Shown here in pieces: positions 24,853 to 34,249 of a stretch of 64,000 nt of DNA (position 1 is its first letter; each line of letters begins with the position of its first letter). The notes beneath the pieces were generated by a model. The model saw nothing but the letters and a program-made list of their open reading frames with translations. It ran no database searches and had not been told where the DNA came from. Source of the stretch: Flavobacterium notoginsengisoli (GTDB lineage: Bacteria > Bacteroidota > Bacteroidia > Flavobacteriales > Flavobacteriaceae); assembly GCF_014207905.1 (NCBI RefSeq), contig NZ_JACHLB010000005.1:124001-188000 (forward strand). Direction: 5' to 3'. The translations under genes were made by a program, and so were the position numbers.

Positions 24853-26763
24853 ATGAGAGAACTTTTAACAATTTCTCTTGTCTTTATTTTGTCTTTTAAC
24901 AAAATAATTGCGCAAGATTCAATTATCGAGCACAAGATTCAAAAGGGTGAAACCGCTTATTTTATTGCCCAAAAGTATAAGGTTTCTCTAGATGAGATTT
25001 ACAAACTCAACCCCGAATCACAAAATGGAATCAAGGATAATCAGATTATAAAGATTCCTGTTCATTTAGAAAAAACAAATTCAAAACAACAGATTCATGT
25101 TGTTGCTCCAAAAGAAACACTTTTCGGTTTGTCCAAACAATACCAAGTTTCTGTTGAAGACATTCAAAATGCTAATCAGCAAATTCTTGCTAGCGGACTT
25201 CAAGTTGGTCAAGAATTAATTATTCCACTAAATTCAAGTTATTCTTCAAAACAAGAAAGTAATGTTTCTTCAAAAACTGCACATCAGGTTGTAGCAAAAG
25301 AATCTTTGTTCAGCATTGCCAGACAATATAATGTTTCGGTTCAGGATTTAGAAAATTTAAATAAAGATATTTTGATTAATGGCTTACAGATTGGTCAAAC
25401 CATTTCAATTCCAAACAAAAGAAAAACTTTAGATGGAAGAGTTCGCGTTATTAATCAGGAAACTATTTTTCATATTGTTGAAGCGAAAGAAACTAAATTT
25501 TCTATTGCCAAGAAATACGGAATTTCTATTGATCAATTAGAATCGCAAAATCCAGAAATTGTAAACGGATTGATTGTTGGAAATAAGCTTGCCATCAATA
25601 CAAAAGAAATAAAACCTTCTAACGAAAGCGAAGAATTAATGTTGGCTTTGGCCGAAAAACAAGTTGTAGTTGAGAAAACTAAAGCTAAAACTATTGAAAT
25701 TGACGATTTGAAAGATCGCTTGGTTGTTCAGAAAGAAATGAATCAGAAAATTATAAAAATCAATGATTTGAAAGTGAATCTGAATGATCTGAATGGTTCC
25801 AAAGAAAATTCTGTTGAAAAGTTGCGTTTGGTTTTAGAAGCAAATAAAAATGTTCAGGATATTTTAATGGCAAAACTGGATTCACTTGTCATTTCTATGA
25901 ATAATGATCTGAAAGAATTAAAACGAATGGATGTTTTGAATATTGAAGAATCTAAAAGACTGGAAAAACAATCTTCAGAAGGAATCAATAAAACCAACGA
26001 ATTATCCTCTCAACTGAAAAAAGAATTGGCAGAAAACAGAAAAGTGTATGCTGGCTTAATGAATAAGGTAGAAAAAATAGCTGTTGAAGAAAATCAGGAA
26101 TACAAGAAGAAAATCCGCGAAAGCGAGAAAAACACAAATACAACTTCTTTGCAGCAGCGTTTGTCTTTAGAGGAAATTAAACGTTATAAAATAGAGCAGG
26201 AAAAAGGAGATGCACAAAATCAGCTTTTGATTGCAAAAATTGATTCGTTGGATATTCAGAAAAAAATTGAAGTGAAAAGACACATCAGTAAAGCTTCTTA
26301 TTATAGTATGGAAGCCAGAAAATTTGATGATAGACTGGCTTTAATTAAATTGAAAAAATATCAGAATGAAGCAGTTAAAAAACAGCAAAAAAATAATGCA
26401 GGTGAAAATTCAAAAGTAATTTCTTTAGAAGAAATGAAACAAGAATTGAAAGACAATCCGTTACGAGCTGATAAAACAGTAAAAGTGGAAGTTTATGATA
26501 ATCTTAGAGAAGTTTCGAATGGGTATTACTTAGTTTTGGGTATATTTACAGACGCAGTAGACCGAGATAAGTTTATTATGAAACTCATTGATTCTGGCGA
26601 GTTTAACGCTAGCTTCTTTTTCAATATTAACAGTCTTTCGTACTATGTTTACACAGATAGATTCGAAAACATGGAAGAAGTGCTTTATAAATGCAAGAAA
26701 AAAGAAGAAGATGAGTTATATAAAGATATTATGATTGCCAAAGTTGAAATCGATTTGAGATAG
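24853..26763 (+). CDS. LysM-repeat protein with coiled coil and SPOR-like C-terminus
   Basis: The 636-residue exported protein (signal to about FNKIIAQ) has four LysM peptidoglycan-binding repeats at about residues 26-67, 78-122, 140-185 and 207-250, each with the pattern KGETAYFIAQKYKVSLDEIY. Next comes a long charged coiled-coil region (about 260-530), and a C-terminal globular part (GYYLVLGIFTDAVDRDKFIM, SLSYYVYTDRFENMEEVLYK) that recalls SPOR-like domains. It probably binds cell-wall peptidoglycan and scaffolds an envelope process. The gene follows the guaA terminator and is likely cotranscribed with the next LysM gene. Confidence 0.85.
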   Translation: MRELLTISLVFILSFNKIIAQDSIIEHKIQKGETAYFIAQKYKVSLDEIYKLNPESQNGIKDNQIIKIPVHLEKTNSKQQIHVVAPKETLFGLSKQYQVSVEDIQNANQQILASGLQVGQELIIPLNSSYSSKQESNVSSKTAHQVVAKESLFSIARQYNVSVQDLENLNKDILINGLQIGQTISIPNKRKTLDGRVRVINQETIFHIVEAKETKFSIAKKYGISIDQLESQNPEIVNGLIVGNKLAINTKEIKPSNESEELMLALAEKQVVVEKTKAKTIEIDDLKDRLVVQKEMNQKIIKINDLKVNLNDLNGSKENSVEKLRLVLEANKNVQDILMAKLDSLVISMNNDLKELKRMDVLNIEESKRLEKQSSEGINKTNELSSQLKKELAENRKVYAGLMNKVEKIAVEENQEYKKKIRESEKNTNTTSLQQRLSLEEIKRYKIEQEKGDAQNQLLIAKIDSLDIQKKIEVKRHISKASYYSMEARKFDDRLALIKLKKYQNEAVKKQQKNNAGENSKVISLEEMKQELKDNPLRADKTVKVEVYDNLREVSNGYYLVLGIFTDAVDRDKFIMKLIDSGEFNASFFFNINSLSYYVYTDRFENMEEVLYKCKKKEEDELYKDIMIAKVEIDLR

Positions 26764-26856
26764 ATTTTATCAAAAAAACAAACGGCGCGAATTTTGCTTT
26801 TAGTAAAAATTATAACTTATTTTAGAATTAGAAATTAAATTGTTTTAAGCCATATT

Positions 26857-28941
26857 ATGAAATATTATTTAACATTGTTGTCTCTTGTATTTTTTATGAC
26901 TTCGAATGCATTTTCGCAAGAAAAAGTAGTGAAGTATAAAGTGTCGAGTGGAGAAACTATTAATCAGATTGCACAGAAATTTAAGGTAACTCCTTATGAT
27001 ATCTACCAATTAAATCCAGACGCGAGAACGGGTTTAACGCCTAATTCTGTGCTTTTGATTCCGACTAAAAATGGGGAAGCAAAAAAAGAAGAAACTGCAA
27101 AACCTAAAACGGTTGTAGCTTCAGGTAAAGAAGTAATTCATGAAGTACAGCCAAAAGAAACGTTTTACAGTATCGAAAAAAAATACGGAATTACAGATGA
27201 AGCTTTAAAAGCTGCAAATCCTTTTTTGGAAAAAACTGGTGTTCAAATCGGACAAAAATTAGTTATTCCTGCTAAAGGAACCGCTCCGAAAACTGTTGCA
27301 ACAACTCCTGTAAAAAAAGAAAAAGTTGCTGAAAAATACGTTTTCCACGATGTGCAGCCAAAAGAAACAAAATTTGGTATTGCAAAACAGTACAATATGA
27401 CGGTTGAAGAATTAGAAAAACGCAATCCAGATATTGTATCTAATCTGCCTGTTGGTTATAGACTGACAATTAAAGGAACAGCTCCAAAAACAGATTCAGC
27501 TCCAGCTGAAACTGCAAAAGCTGTAGAAAGTAAAAAGCCAGCAGAAACTTCTAAAAAAGCAGTTTCTTATATGGAATATCAGGTAAAACCAAAAGAAACA
27601 TTTTATAGTTTAGGAAGAGTTTTCCATTTATCTCAAGAAGAATTAGTGGCTTTAAATCCGTCACTTTCTGAAGGTGTAAAAGAAGGAATGGTTTTAAAAG
27701 TTCCTACTGGATATGTAGCTCCAGCTCCGATTGTAGCGGCTCAAGTGCCAGCTGAAAAAACAGCTGATTCTTCTATCAGTAAATCTGTAGAAACTACTGG
27801 TGGAGGAATTAAAATTGTAGATAAAGTAAAATCAACAGATAATAGCAATGCTGAAATTGTTGAATTAAGCAAAAAAAGAGGAGCAAATGAACGCAAAAAA
27901 GTAGTTTTATTGCTGCCATTTAATATGTCTAAAATTCAAAGTGATACAACGGGAACAGGCAACAGAATTAAAAATGATAAGTTCTTAAATATGACTTTAG
28001 ATTTTTATGCTGGTGCGATGATGGCAATCGATTCTGCTAAAACATTAAAATTGCCAATTGATGTTGCGATTTATGATTCTCAAGAAACTAAAACGACATC
28101 TAATGTTTCTAGTTTGATTTCTAAACTTCAAGATGCGGATGCTGTAGTTGGTCCTTTTTATCAAAATAATGCTGAAGCAACTGCTAATACACTTAGAATG
28201 TACAACGTTCCAGTTATTTCTCCATTGTCAAAAGATATCGCTAATCCGATTGAGAATTTATATCAATCAATACCTGCAAATGATGTTATAAGAAATGCCG
28301 TTTTTGACTATATGCGTTCTAAAAATGGAAATATTGTAGCCGTAGTTGATAAGAAAAAAGAATCGGTGATTAATTATATTAAACAAAATCAAAGAGGAGT
28401 TGCATTTGCTTCTTTGACAGAAACAGGTGGCTTGGATGTAGCTAGTTTAAAAAGCTTATTGATACCAAATCGAATGAATTATGTGGTGATGGAAACCGGA
28501 AACACGGCGATGATCAAAGCGACAATAAAAGCAATGTTGGATTCTCAAAAAACCTGTCAAGTACAGTTAGTGATTTTAGAGCCAAATAGTACATTAGATA
28601 CAGACGAAATAAGTTTTGATAATTTAGTGAAATTGAAATTAATGTATCCGTCTATAACACGCGAAAGCGACGAACAATCAGTTTTAATTTTTGAGAAACA
28701 ATACCGTTTAAAAAACAAAGCAAATCCAACAACTTATGCAACAAGAGGATTTGATGTAACTTTCGACACTATGATGCGTTTGGTACAAGGAAAAACGTTT
28801 CAAGAAACGGCTGATATGATGACTACACAACAAGTAGATAATAAATTTCAATATTACAGAAAAGAAGATGGCGGACACGCAAACAAAGGTGTGTACATCT
28901 TATATTACGATAGTGACTTAACTTTAAAAGTAGCAAATTAA
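26857..28941 (+). CDS. LysM protein fused to a type I periplasmic-binding-protein domain
   Basis: The 694-residue exported protein (signal ending NAFSQE) has four LysM repeats (about residues 24-68, 88-132, 155-198 and 232-277) joined by Pro/Lys/Thr/Ala linkers, and then a C-terminal domain from about 345 (KKVVLLLPFNMSKIQSD, DVAIYDSQETKTTSNVSSLI, DADAVVGPFYQNNAEATANT, VPVISPLSKD) that matches the fold of branched-chain amino acid-type binding proteins. This pairing suggests a wall-anchored sensor or regulator of cell-wall synthesis, similar in idea to LpoA, rather than a transport protein, since no permease genes are near. Its stop overlaps the next start by one base. Confidence 0.85.
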   Translation: MKYYLTLLSLVFFMTSNAFSQEKVVKYKVSSGETINQIAQKFKVTPYDIYQLNPDARTGLTPNSVLLIPTKNGEAKKEETAKPKTVVASGKEVIHEVQPKETFYSIEKKYGITDEALKAANPFLEKTGVQIGQKLVIPAKGTAPKTVATTPVKKEKVAEKYVFHDVQPKETKFGIAKQYNMTVEELEKRNPDIVSNLPVGYRLTIKGTAPKTDSAPAETAKAVESKKPAETSKKAVSYMEYQVKPKETFYSLGRVFHLSQEELVALNPSLSEGVKEGMVLKVPTGYVAPAPIVAAQVPAEKTADSSISKSVETTGGGIKIVDKVKSTDNSNAEIVELSKKRGANERKKVVLLLPFNMSKIQSDTTGTGNRIKNDKFLNMTLDFYAGAMMAIDSAKTLKLPIDVAIYDSQETKTTSNVSSLISKLQDADAVVGPFYQNNAEATANTLRMYNVPVISPLSKDIANPIENLYQSIPANDVIRNAVFDYMRSKNGNIVAVVDKKKESVINYIKQNQRGVAFASLTETGGLDVASLKSLLIPNRMNYVVMETGNTAMIKATIKAMLDSQKTCQVQLVILEPNSTLDTDEISFDNLVKLKLMYPSITRESDEQSVLIFEKQYRLKNKANPTTYATRGFDVTFDTMMRLVQGKTFQETADMMTTQQVDNKFQYYRKEDGGHANKGVYILYYDSDLTLKVAN

Positions 28942-29342
28942 TGACATCAAAAGTAACCTATTTAGGAGATTTAAGAACAAGTTCAATTCACGTGCAGTCT
29001 GGAAGCGAAATCATTTCAGATGCGCCATTAGATAATAACGGAAAAGGAGAGGCATTTTCTCCAACAGATACAGTTGCAAATGCTCTGGCAAGCTGTATGA
29101 TGACAATTATGGGAATTAAAGCCCGTGATTTAGAGGTTGATTTTGTAGGCTCAACTGCAGAAGTAACAAAAATCATGAATGCAGAACCAAGAAGAATTGG
29201 CGCAATCGAAATTGTTTTTGATATGAAAAGCAATGCCGACGAAAAAAGCAGAACAATCTTAGAGCGTGCTGCAATGACTTGTCCAGTGTTTTTAAGTTTA
29301 AGCAGTGAAATCGAAAAGAAAATTAGTTTTAACTGGAACTAA
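28941..29342 (+). CDS. OsmC family peroxidase-like protein
   Basis: The 133-residue protein is OsmC-like: SPTDTVANALASCMMTIMGI carries the first conserved cysteine and the second is in ERAAMTCPVFLSLSSEIEK. This pair reduces organic hydroperoxides in OsmC/Ohr proteins. Its ATG overlaps the LysM gene stop (TAATG), implying translational coupling with the upstream gene. A clear terminator follows. The fine subgroup (OsmC, YhfA or Ohr-like) cannot be assigned surely. Confidence 0.9.
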   Translation: MTSKVTYLGDLRTSSIHVQSGSEIISDAPLDNNGKGEAFSPTDTVANALASCMMTIMGIKARDLEVDFVGSTAEVTKIMNAEPRRIGAIEIVFDMKSNADEKSRTILERAAMTCPVFLSLSSEIEKKISFNWN

Positions 29343-29365
29343 TTTTTAAATGAATATTAAAAAGT

Positions 29366-29393
29366 AAGCTGTCTCAAAAAGACAGCTTTTTTT
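29366..29393 (+). terminator. Terminator after the osmC-like gene
   Basis: Stem AAGCTGTC / GACAGCTT with a seven-base loop and a T run. Confidence 0.9.
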
Positions 29394-29403
29394 ATAAGCT
29401 TTA

Positions 29404-29550
29404 GAGAAGCGAAATATTTATAGCAATTTTATTTGCGACCTAGAATATAGCTCCAGCGGAGTGACATATTTTTATAAAGTTTTATGTATGTCGCTCCGCT
29501 GGAGCTTTATGTTGTAACGTCTTTTCTTTGTTATAAATATTTCGCTTCTC
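29404..29550. repeat. Two-tier palindromic element
   Basis: Outer arms 29404-29426 and 29528-29550 pair in 22 of 23 positions (GAGAAGCGAAATATTTATA). Inner arms 29449-29468 and 29487-29506 pair in 19 of 20 positions (AGCTCCAGCGGAGTGACATA). It fills most of the 341-base gap between osmC and the GH109 gene; the rest holds the two terminators. Confidence 0.85.
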
Positions 29551-29630
29551 CGAAGCTGAATATTGAAAATAAAGCAGGTTGATCATACTTTTGGGTAACC
29601 TCTTTTTATTTCATAGAATAGCATAAAATA

Positions 29631-29664
29631 GACAAGAGAGCGAAATAAAAATCGCTCTCTCGTC
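29631..29664. terminator. Hairpin at the 3' end of the GH109 gene
   Basis: Perfect stem AGAGAGCGA / TCGCTCTCT, about 20 bases after the GH109 stop on the minus strand. It lacks a strong T run in that direction, so termination is only probable. Confidence 0.55.
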
Positions 29665-29683
29665 TTCTTTAACTAACCAATAT

Positions 29684-31063
29684 TTATTCTGAAAACTCTA
29701 ATTTTTTCAATTTATTCCATCCTCCACGAGTGAAATCTGGTATTTCTACAGGTGCAGAATTATTGTCTAATGAGATTTCCGTTAACGGACCCAAACAAGA
29801 CCATTCTGCCAAGTCGTAAACATCCATGTCTAAAGGAAGTCCTTTTTGTAAGCAATAAATTAATCTATAATCCATGATGAAATCCATACCGCCGTGACCA
29901 CCAACTTTTTTAGCTTGTTCTTCAATTCCTTTTGCGATTGGATGTTTGTATTTTTCCATTAAAGCCTTTTTAACTTCTTCGGGAACAAAAGAATGCGCGT
30001 TTAGCTTTTCGTGATTTGGTTTCACGTCATCACTTAATTCTTTTCCGTTTAAAGCATATCCTTCTAGCGGATATTTATTAGCAAAACCTTTTGTACCGCT
30101 CAACTGATACATTCTGCTGTACGGACGAGGAGAAGTAACATCATGCTGAATGTGAATTGTTTTTCCATTTTCAGTACGAATCATTGTCATGGTATGATCT
30201 CCGTTTCTAAAATCTTTGATTTCTTTTCCTGATTTTTCTTTGATGTAAGCAGGATTTCCAACTGCTTTTGTATCCATAGAAACCAAGAAATTCATTTTAT
30301 CTCCACGGTGAATGTTTAAAGCCTGACAAGCTGGCCCCATTCCGTGAGTTGCGTATACATCTCCACGATGTTTAATGTTATAATCCATTCTCCAATTGTT
30401 CCAATATTCTCCCCAGAAAGGTTGTAAACCATGAATGTAAGAACCTTCGGCATGAAGAATTTCTCCAAAAACACCTTGCTGTGCCATATTTAAAGTCGTC
30501 AATTCGAAGAAGTCGTAAACGCAGTTTTCTAATTGCATACAGTGTTTGCGAGTTTTTTCAGAAGTATCAATCAGTTCCCAGATTTCTTTCATTGTTAAAG
30601 CTCCTGGAACTTCGATAGCAACGTGTTTTCCGTCTTTCATTGCCTGAACTCCGATAGAAGCGTGATGAAGCCAGTCTGTAGCCACGTATACCAAATCTAC
30701 GTTTGGTAATGCCGTAACTTTTCTCCACGCATTTTCGTCTCCGTAAAATTCTTGTGCTTTTGGAAAACCAGCTTTCGTTAGAATTTCATTTGACTTTGCA
30801 GTGTTTTCCTGTGTCATGTCGCAAAGTGCAACAATTTCTACACCTGGAATATGTGTCATACGTTCTACTGCTCCAGGACCACGCATTCCAAGTCCGATAA
30901 AAGCGACGCGAACAGTCGGAATCGCTGGCGCTGCCAAACGTAAAACATCGGTTTGACCTTTAGCTCTTGCAGGAGTTTTAGTTTTTATCATTTGAGCCGA
31001 TGCAAAAGTTCCCCACAACATAATGCATGCGGCTAAAATGAATTTTAAATTACTGGTTTTCAT
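29684..31063 (-). CDS. GH109-type alpha-N-acetylgalactosaminidase (Gfo/Idh/MocA fold), secreted
   Basis: The 459-residue protein has a signal peptide (LKFILAACIMLWGTFASAQM), a Rossmann NAD-binding start (VRVAFIGLGMRGPGAVERM), GKHVAIEVPGALT, and the GH109-like stretch GDVYATHGMGPACQALNIHR followed by GDKMNFLVSMDT. GH109 enzymes, such as the Elizabethkingia enzyme that converts blood-group A antigen, cleave terminal alpha-GalNAc by an NAD-dependent redox mechanism. It is the last gene of the SusC/SusD locus. Some close relatives of this fold may have other substrates, so specificity is likely but not proven. The tyrosine in VYATHG is the likely catalytic residue. Confidence 0.85.
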   Translation of the reverse strand: MKTSNLKFILAACIMLWGTFASAQMIKTKTPARAKGQTDVLRLAAPAIPTVRVAFIGLGMRGPGAVERMTHIPGVEIVALCDMTQENTAKSNEILTKAGFPKAQEFYGDENAWRKVTALPNVDLVYVATDWLHHASIGVQAMKDGKHVAIEVPGALTMKEIWELIDTSEKTRKHCMQLENCVYDFFELTTLNMAQQGVFGEILHAEGSYIHGLQPFWGEYWNNWRMDYNIKHRGDVYATHGMGPACQALNIHRGDKMNFLVSMDTKAVGNPAYIKEKSGKEIKDFRNGDHTMTMIRTENGKTIHIQHDVTSPRPYSRMYQLSGTKGFANKYPLEGYALNGKELSDDVKPNHEKLNAHSFVPEEVKKALMEKYKHPIAKGIEEQAKKVGGHGGMDFIMDYRLIYCLQKGLPLDMDVYDLAEWSCLGPLTEISLDNNSAPVEIPDFTRGGWNKLKKLEFSE

Positions 31064-31132
31064 AATTAATTTGTTTTAAATGTTTTGATAATCTTTTGAT
31101 TATCGGAAATTCTAATGTTTTTGAGAGATAGT

Positions 31133-32452
31133 TTATGGTAAATTATTAAAATTTATTTCTGGCTTCTTATTGTTGAGTGGTCTGGTAAAGTTAGTTTTTG
31201 GTGCCGTATAATCATTAAAAAAGCCTCCGTTTTTTAAATAGAAAGAATTGTTTTCTGTTCCGCCTGCGAAATCCATTCGGTATTCTTTAGCTCCAGTATT
31301 ATCATTCGTGAATCTAGCAGTATTAAGCTCTGTCCAATTGCCTTTTTCATCACAAATCCATTGATTGTTGAACAAAACTTTACGAGAATAATCGCCTTGT
31401 TCTGGAATAAAATTTTCTAAAAAAGAATGAAATCTTTTTAAATAAGTATTCGTTTCCGGACGGCTAAAGCTTGCAATAAGCATCCATTTGTTTACTTCGG
31501 GTGCAAAAAAATACGCTGTATAAGTGGTAGTGTTATTTCCATTTGGAGTTCCTTTAAGCAAGAATTTGTAAGTTGTGCCGGCTTTCCAATTGTATTTTAA
31601 ATAGCTTTGACCGCCAGAACCTTCATTGCCAAATTCGCCTGTATGTACATTTTCTCCTTTTTTGAGCATTTTGATTTTATGCGAATCAGGAATACTGGCA
31701 GGATCATCGGTATTAAAAGGACTCCAAACTGAAAATAAAACTCTTCTTTCAGTTGCTGAATTGACCTGAATTCCGAAATAGCCTTCGCCAAAACCATTTG
31801 CCATAAAATAAGAACCAATTTTGTCTTCGTTTTCAGGAACGGTTATTTCGTTATAAAACCATTCTGCATTAATGTTTTCAGGAATAAAATAATTTAAATG
31901 AACCGATGGTCCTCGGCGTCCCCAATGATAAAAATTACCTTCGTTGTTTGGAACAAAAGAGATTTTTCCGTCGTAATCTGCGCTGGAAATTTTTAATCTA
32001 TTGATGGATGGAAAACGATCACCATTTTTACTAATTCCTTTTATTTTTAAGGCAACATAACCTTCTTGATTGATTTTCCAGTTTCCAATTAAAATGGCTT
32101 TTTTAGAAGTATTAAAAGTTATTTTTTTTACTTCGTTATTAATTGAAAATTCAACTTCTGATTTTCCGAAAACTTCAACCGATTCTTCAACCGAAATTTG
32201 AAATGTTCCCGGTTTAAAAATTCTAAAATAAACAGTAAATGTTTCATTGGAATCTCGCCAGTTTTCAATTCCATTATCTGTAATGTTACTTTCGTCTAAA
32301 TGTTTAGAACTATAAGCATTTCCAGCTAATGGTAAAGAAATTGATGTTTTAGGATTTTCTATTGTACTATTTTCTGATTCTATTTCGTTGTGATTTGCAC
32401 AGGAAAATGAAACTAGAGAAAATGCTAAAATAAGAGTGAGTAAATTTTTCAT
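31133..32452 (-). CDS. DUF5077/DUF3472 lipoprotein of the SusC/D locus
   Basis: The 439-residue protein starts with MKNLLTLILAFSLVSFSCAN, a lipobox signal. A first beta domain (about 38-150, SLPLAGNAYSSKHLDESNIT) matches DUF5077, and the second (about 170-400, HWGRRGPSVHLNYFIPENI, GYFGIQVNSATERRVLFSVW) matches DUF3472. Both are found in polysaccharide utilization loci and are thought to bind glycan, but have no proven activity known to me. It lies between susD and the GH109 gene, as a candidate surface glycan-binding lipoprotein or partner enzyme. Confidence 0.85.
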   Translation of the reverse strand: MKNLLTLILAFSLVSFSCANHNEIESENSTIENPKTSISLPLAGNAYSSKHLDESNITDNGIENWRDSNETFTVYFRIFKPGTFQISVEESVEVFGKSEVEFSINNEVKKITFNTSKKAILIGNWKINQEGYVALKIKGISKNGDRFPSINRLKISSADYDGKISFVPNNEGNFYHWGRRGPSVHLNYFIPENINAEWFYNEITVPENEDKIGSYFMANGFGEGYFGIQVNSATERRVLFSVWSPFNTDDPASIPDSHKIKMLKKGENVHTGEFGNEGSGGQSYLKYNWKAGTTYKFLLKGTPNGNNTTTYTAYFFAPEVNKWMLIASFSRPETNTYLKRFHSFLENFIPEQGDYSRKVLFNNQWICDEKGNWTELNTARFTNDNTGAKEYRMDFAGGTENNSFYLKNGGFFNDYTAPKTNFTRPLNNKKPEINFNNLP

Positions 32453-32483
32453 TAGTAAGTTTTGAAAGATTAACTTTTTTAAA

Positions 32484-32510
32484 CCTCTCTAATCTTTACA
32501 ATTAGAGAGG
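32484..32510 (-). promoter_or_regulatory. Intercistronic hairpin between susD and the DUF3472 gene
   Basis: A perfect 10-bp stem, CCTCTCTAAT / ATTAGAGAGG, with a 7-base loop sits in the 89-base gap. On the minus strand it is followed by TTTAAAAAAG, weak for full termination. It may be a partial terminator or an RNA-stabilising stem that gives susC/susD more message than the genes after it. Confidence 0.55.
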
Positions 32511-32541
32511 CTGTTAAAAACAATAAACAAATCTAAAACGA

Positions 32542-34239
32542 TTATGGGTTTTGGGTTAATGTTCCCGGATATGCATTAATTTCTGATTGCGGAATATATT
32601 GAACCACTCTTAAACTTGTTGCAGGCACATCGTTCATTGGCAAATGCGGACCTGGATAACGGCGTGTCATAGTTTGTCCGTTTCTGTACACATCATAGCC
32701 GCGGTGTGCTTCAAACGCCAATTCCAATTGACGCTCTTCGTCAATTCGCTGTACAGCATTTGAACTGTTTAAAGACGAGTAACTTCCACCAACAATTGCT
32801 CTTTCTCGTACGATATTTAAATTCGTTAATGCGTTGTTGTAATCACCTTTTTTAGCGTAAGCTTCGGCAAGATTCAAATACATTTCGGCCAATCTTGAAA
32901 TGATTGGAGAATGTAAATGAGAATCGTTATCCTGAAGCGAACATTTCGTAATATAATACATTGGATAAACGCGATTTAAAAGCATCATATAATCTTTTTC
33001 GCCAGTATACGTTTTTCCTTCATATACAATAGAATATTGATTTTCGGCTGCATTTATGGTTGTTAAATTGTAATTTGTAGTTCCGATTGTGATAAAAAAT
33101 GAACCATCAGGATTACGTTTTAAAGGTTGTTGCATATAATTGTACCCGGTCTGAGTTCCTCCAGCATTAAAAACATCATAGATAAAACGGAATGCTTCTG
33201 TCTTGTTTCCTGTGGCATCTGTAGCATATTGCGGATCGATAAAAGCCCAACGTGCATCATTTTTCCCTCCAGCTTTTCTAAGCAAATCTAAATACTTGGC
33301 ACTTGCGTACATTTCTCCCCAACCTTGACCTTGAATATTAGCATACATACCACCAATTCCGTAATAATGATCATAACCAGAGAACTCAGAAGCAACTTGT
33401 TTTACAGCAAAAATAGTTTCTGTTTGTTCAGGAGCATCAGGAGCATACGTATTGTATTTCATGAAGCTTGCGCGGCTCAATAAATTGTAACGCCCGCTAG
33501 AAATAACTTTATTTGAATATTCAATAGATTGAGTTGCATATTCTTGATTTGGTGATTCATAAGTGCCACTCATATATAAATAAATTCTAGAAAGCATTGC
33601 CTGAGCAGCTTGTTTTGTAGCATAAGCAGCGCTTTTGTCAGCATTCATTAAAGCTTCTGCTTTTTTCAAATCATTTATTGCCTGTGCATAAGTGTCTTTA
33701 ACTGTCGAACGATCTGGTAAAGTCAAATTGTTTAAATCTGCAGGCAAACCATTTACAATTGGAACTCCCAAATTGGTTTCAGGAGATTGGGCGTAAGGTC
33801 TTCCGTATGTTTTACCTAAGTAGAAGTAAATCATGCCTCGTAAATAATAAGCTTCTCCTAATTGCTGATCAACAGCATCGCTTTCACCTTCTTTAATAAT
33901 TTTAATTAAATCACTTGACTGTGAAATAATTTTATAGCTATTGTTCCAAAAAACAGATAAACGACCGTTATTGGTTACGTGCTGATAAGAAATAAAAGAA
34001 TAAAACGCATCGGTAGAAGTTCCTCTAATCATAATATTATCGCCTGGATATTCGCCAACTCTGTGCATAACGTCAGACCAGCCTTTAAGCTGTGCATAAC
34101 ATCCATTCAATAAAACTTCGATTGAAGCTTCTTTATCTTCCTGAATTTTATCTTGTGTATAGGAATCAAAAGGTTCTCTGTCTAACTCACATGAAGACAG
34201 GAAACTAATTGCTGTAAATAATAGAAATATCTTTTTCAT
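32542..34239 (-). CDS. SusD/RagB family outer-membrane glycan-binding lipoprotein
   Basis: The 565-residue protein has a lipoprotein signal (FLLFTAISFLSSC), an N-terminal SusD-like helical region (residues about 20-200, EAYYLRGMIYFYLGKTYG) and the C-terminal RagB/SusD region with AEMYLNLAEAYAKKGDYNNA and RIDEERQLELAFEAHRGYD. SusD proteins form the lid of a SusC channel at the cell surface and bind the glycan. The gene follows susC by 10 bases. Codon use and TPR-like helices are normal for the family. Confidence 0.95.
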   Translation of the reverse strand: MKKIFLLFTAISFLSSCELDREPFDSYTQDKIQEDKEASIEVLLNGCYAQLKGWSDVMHRVGEYPGDNIMIRGTSTDAFYSFISYQHVTNNGRLSVFWNNSYKIISQSSDLIKIIKEGESDAVDQQLGEAYYLRGMIYFYLGKTYGRPYAQSPETNLGVPIVNGLPADLNNLTLPDRSTVKDTYAQAINDLKKAEALMNADKSAAYATKQAAQAMLSRIYLYMSGTYESPNQEYATQSIEYSNKVISSGRYNLLSRASFMKYNTYAPDAPEQTETIFAVKQVASEFSGYDHYYGIGGMYANIQGQGWGEMYASAKYLDLLRKAGGKNDARWAFIDPQYATDATGNKTEAFRFIYDVFNAGGTQTGYNYMQQPLKRNPDGSFFITIGTTNYNLTTINAAENQYSIVYEGKTYTGEKDYMMLLNRVYPMYYITKCSLQDNDSHLHSPIISRLAEMYLNLAEAYAKKGDYNNALTNLNIVRERAIVGGSYSSLNSSNAVQRIDEERQLELAFEAHRGYDVYRNGQTMTRRYPGPHLPMNDVPATSLRVVQYIPQSEINAYPGTLTQNP

Positions 34240-34249
34240 GATTTTGTTT

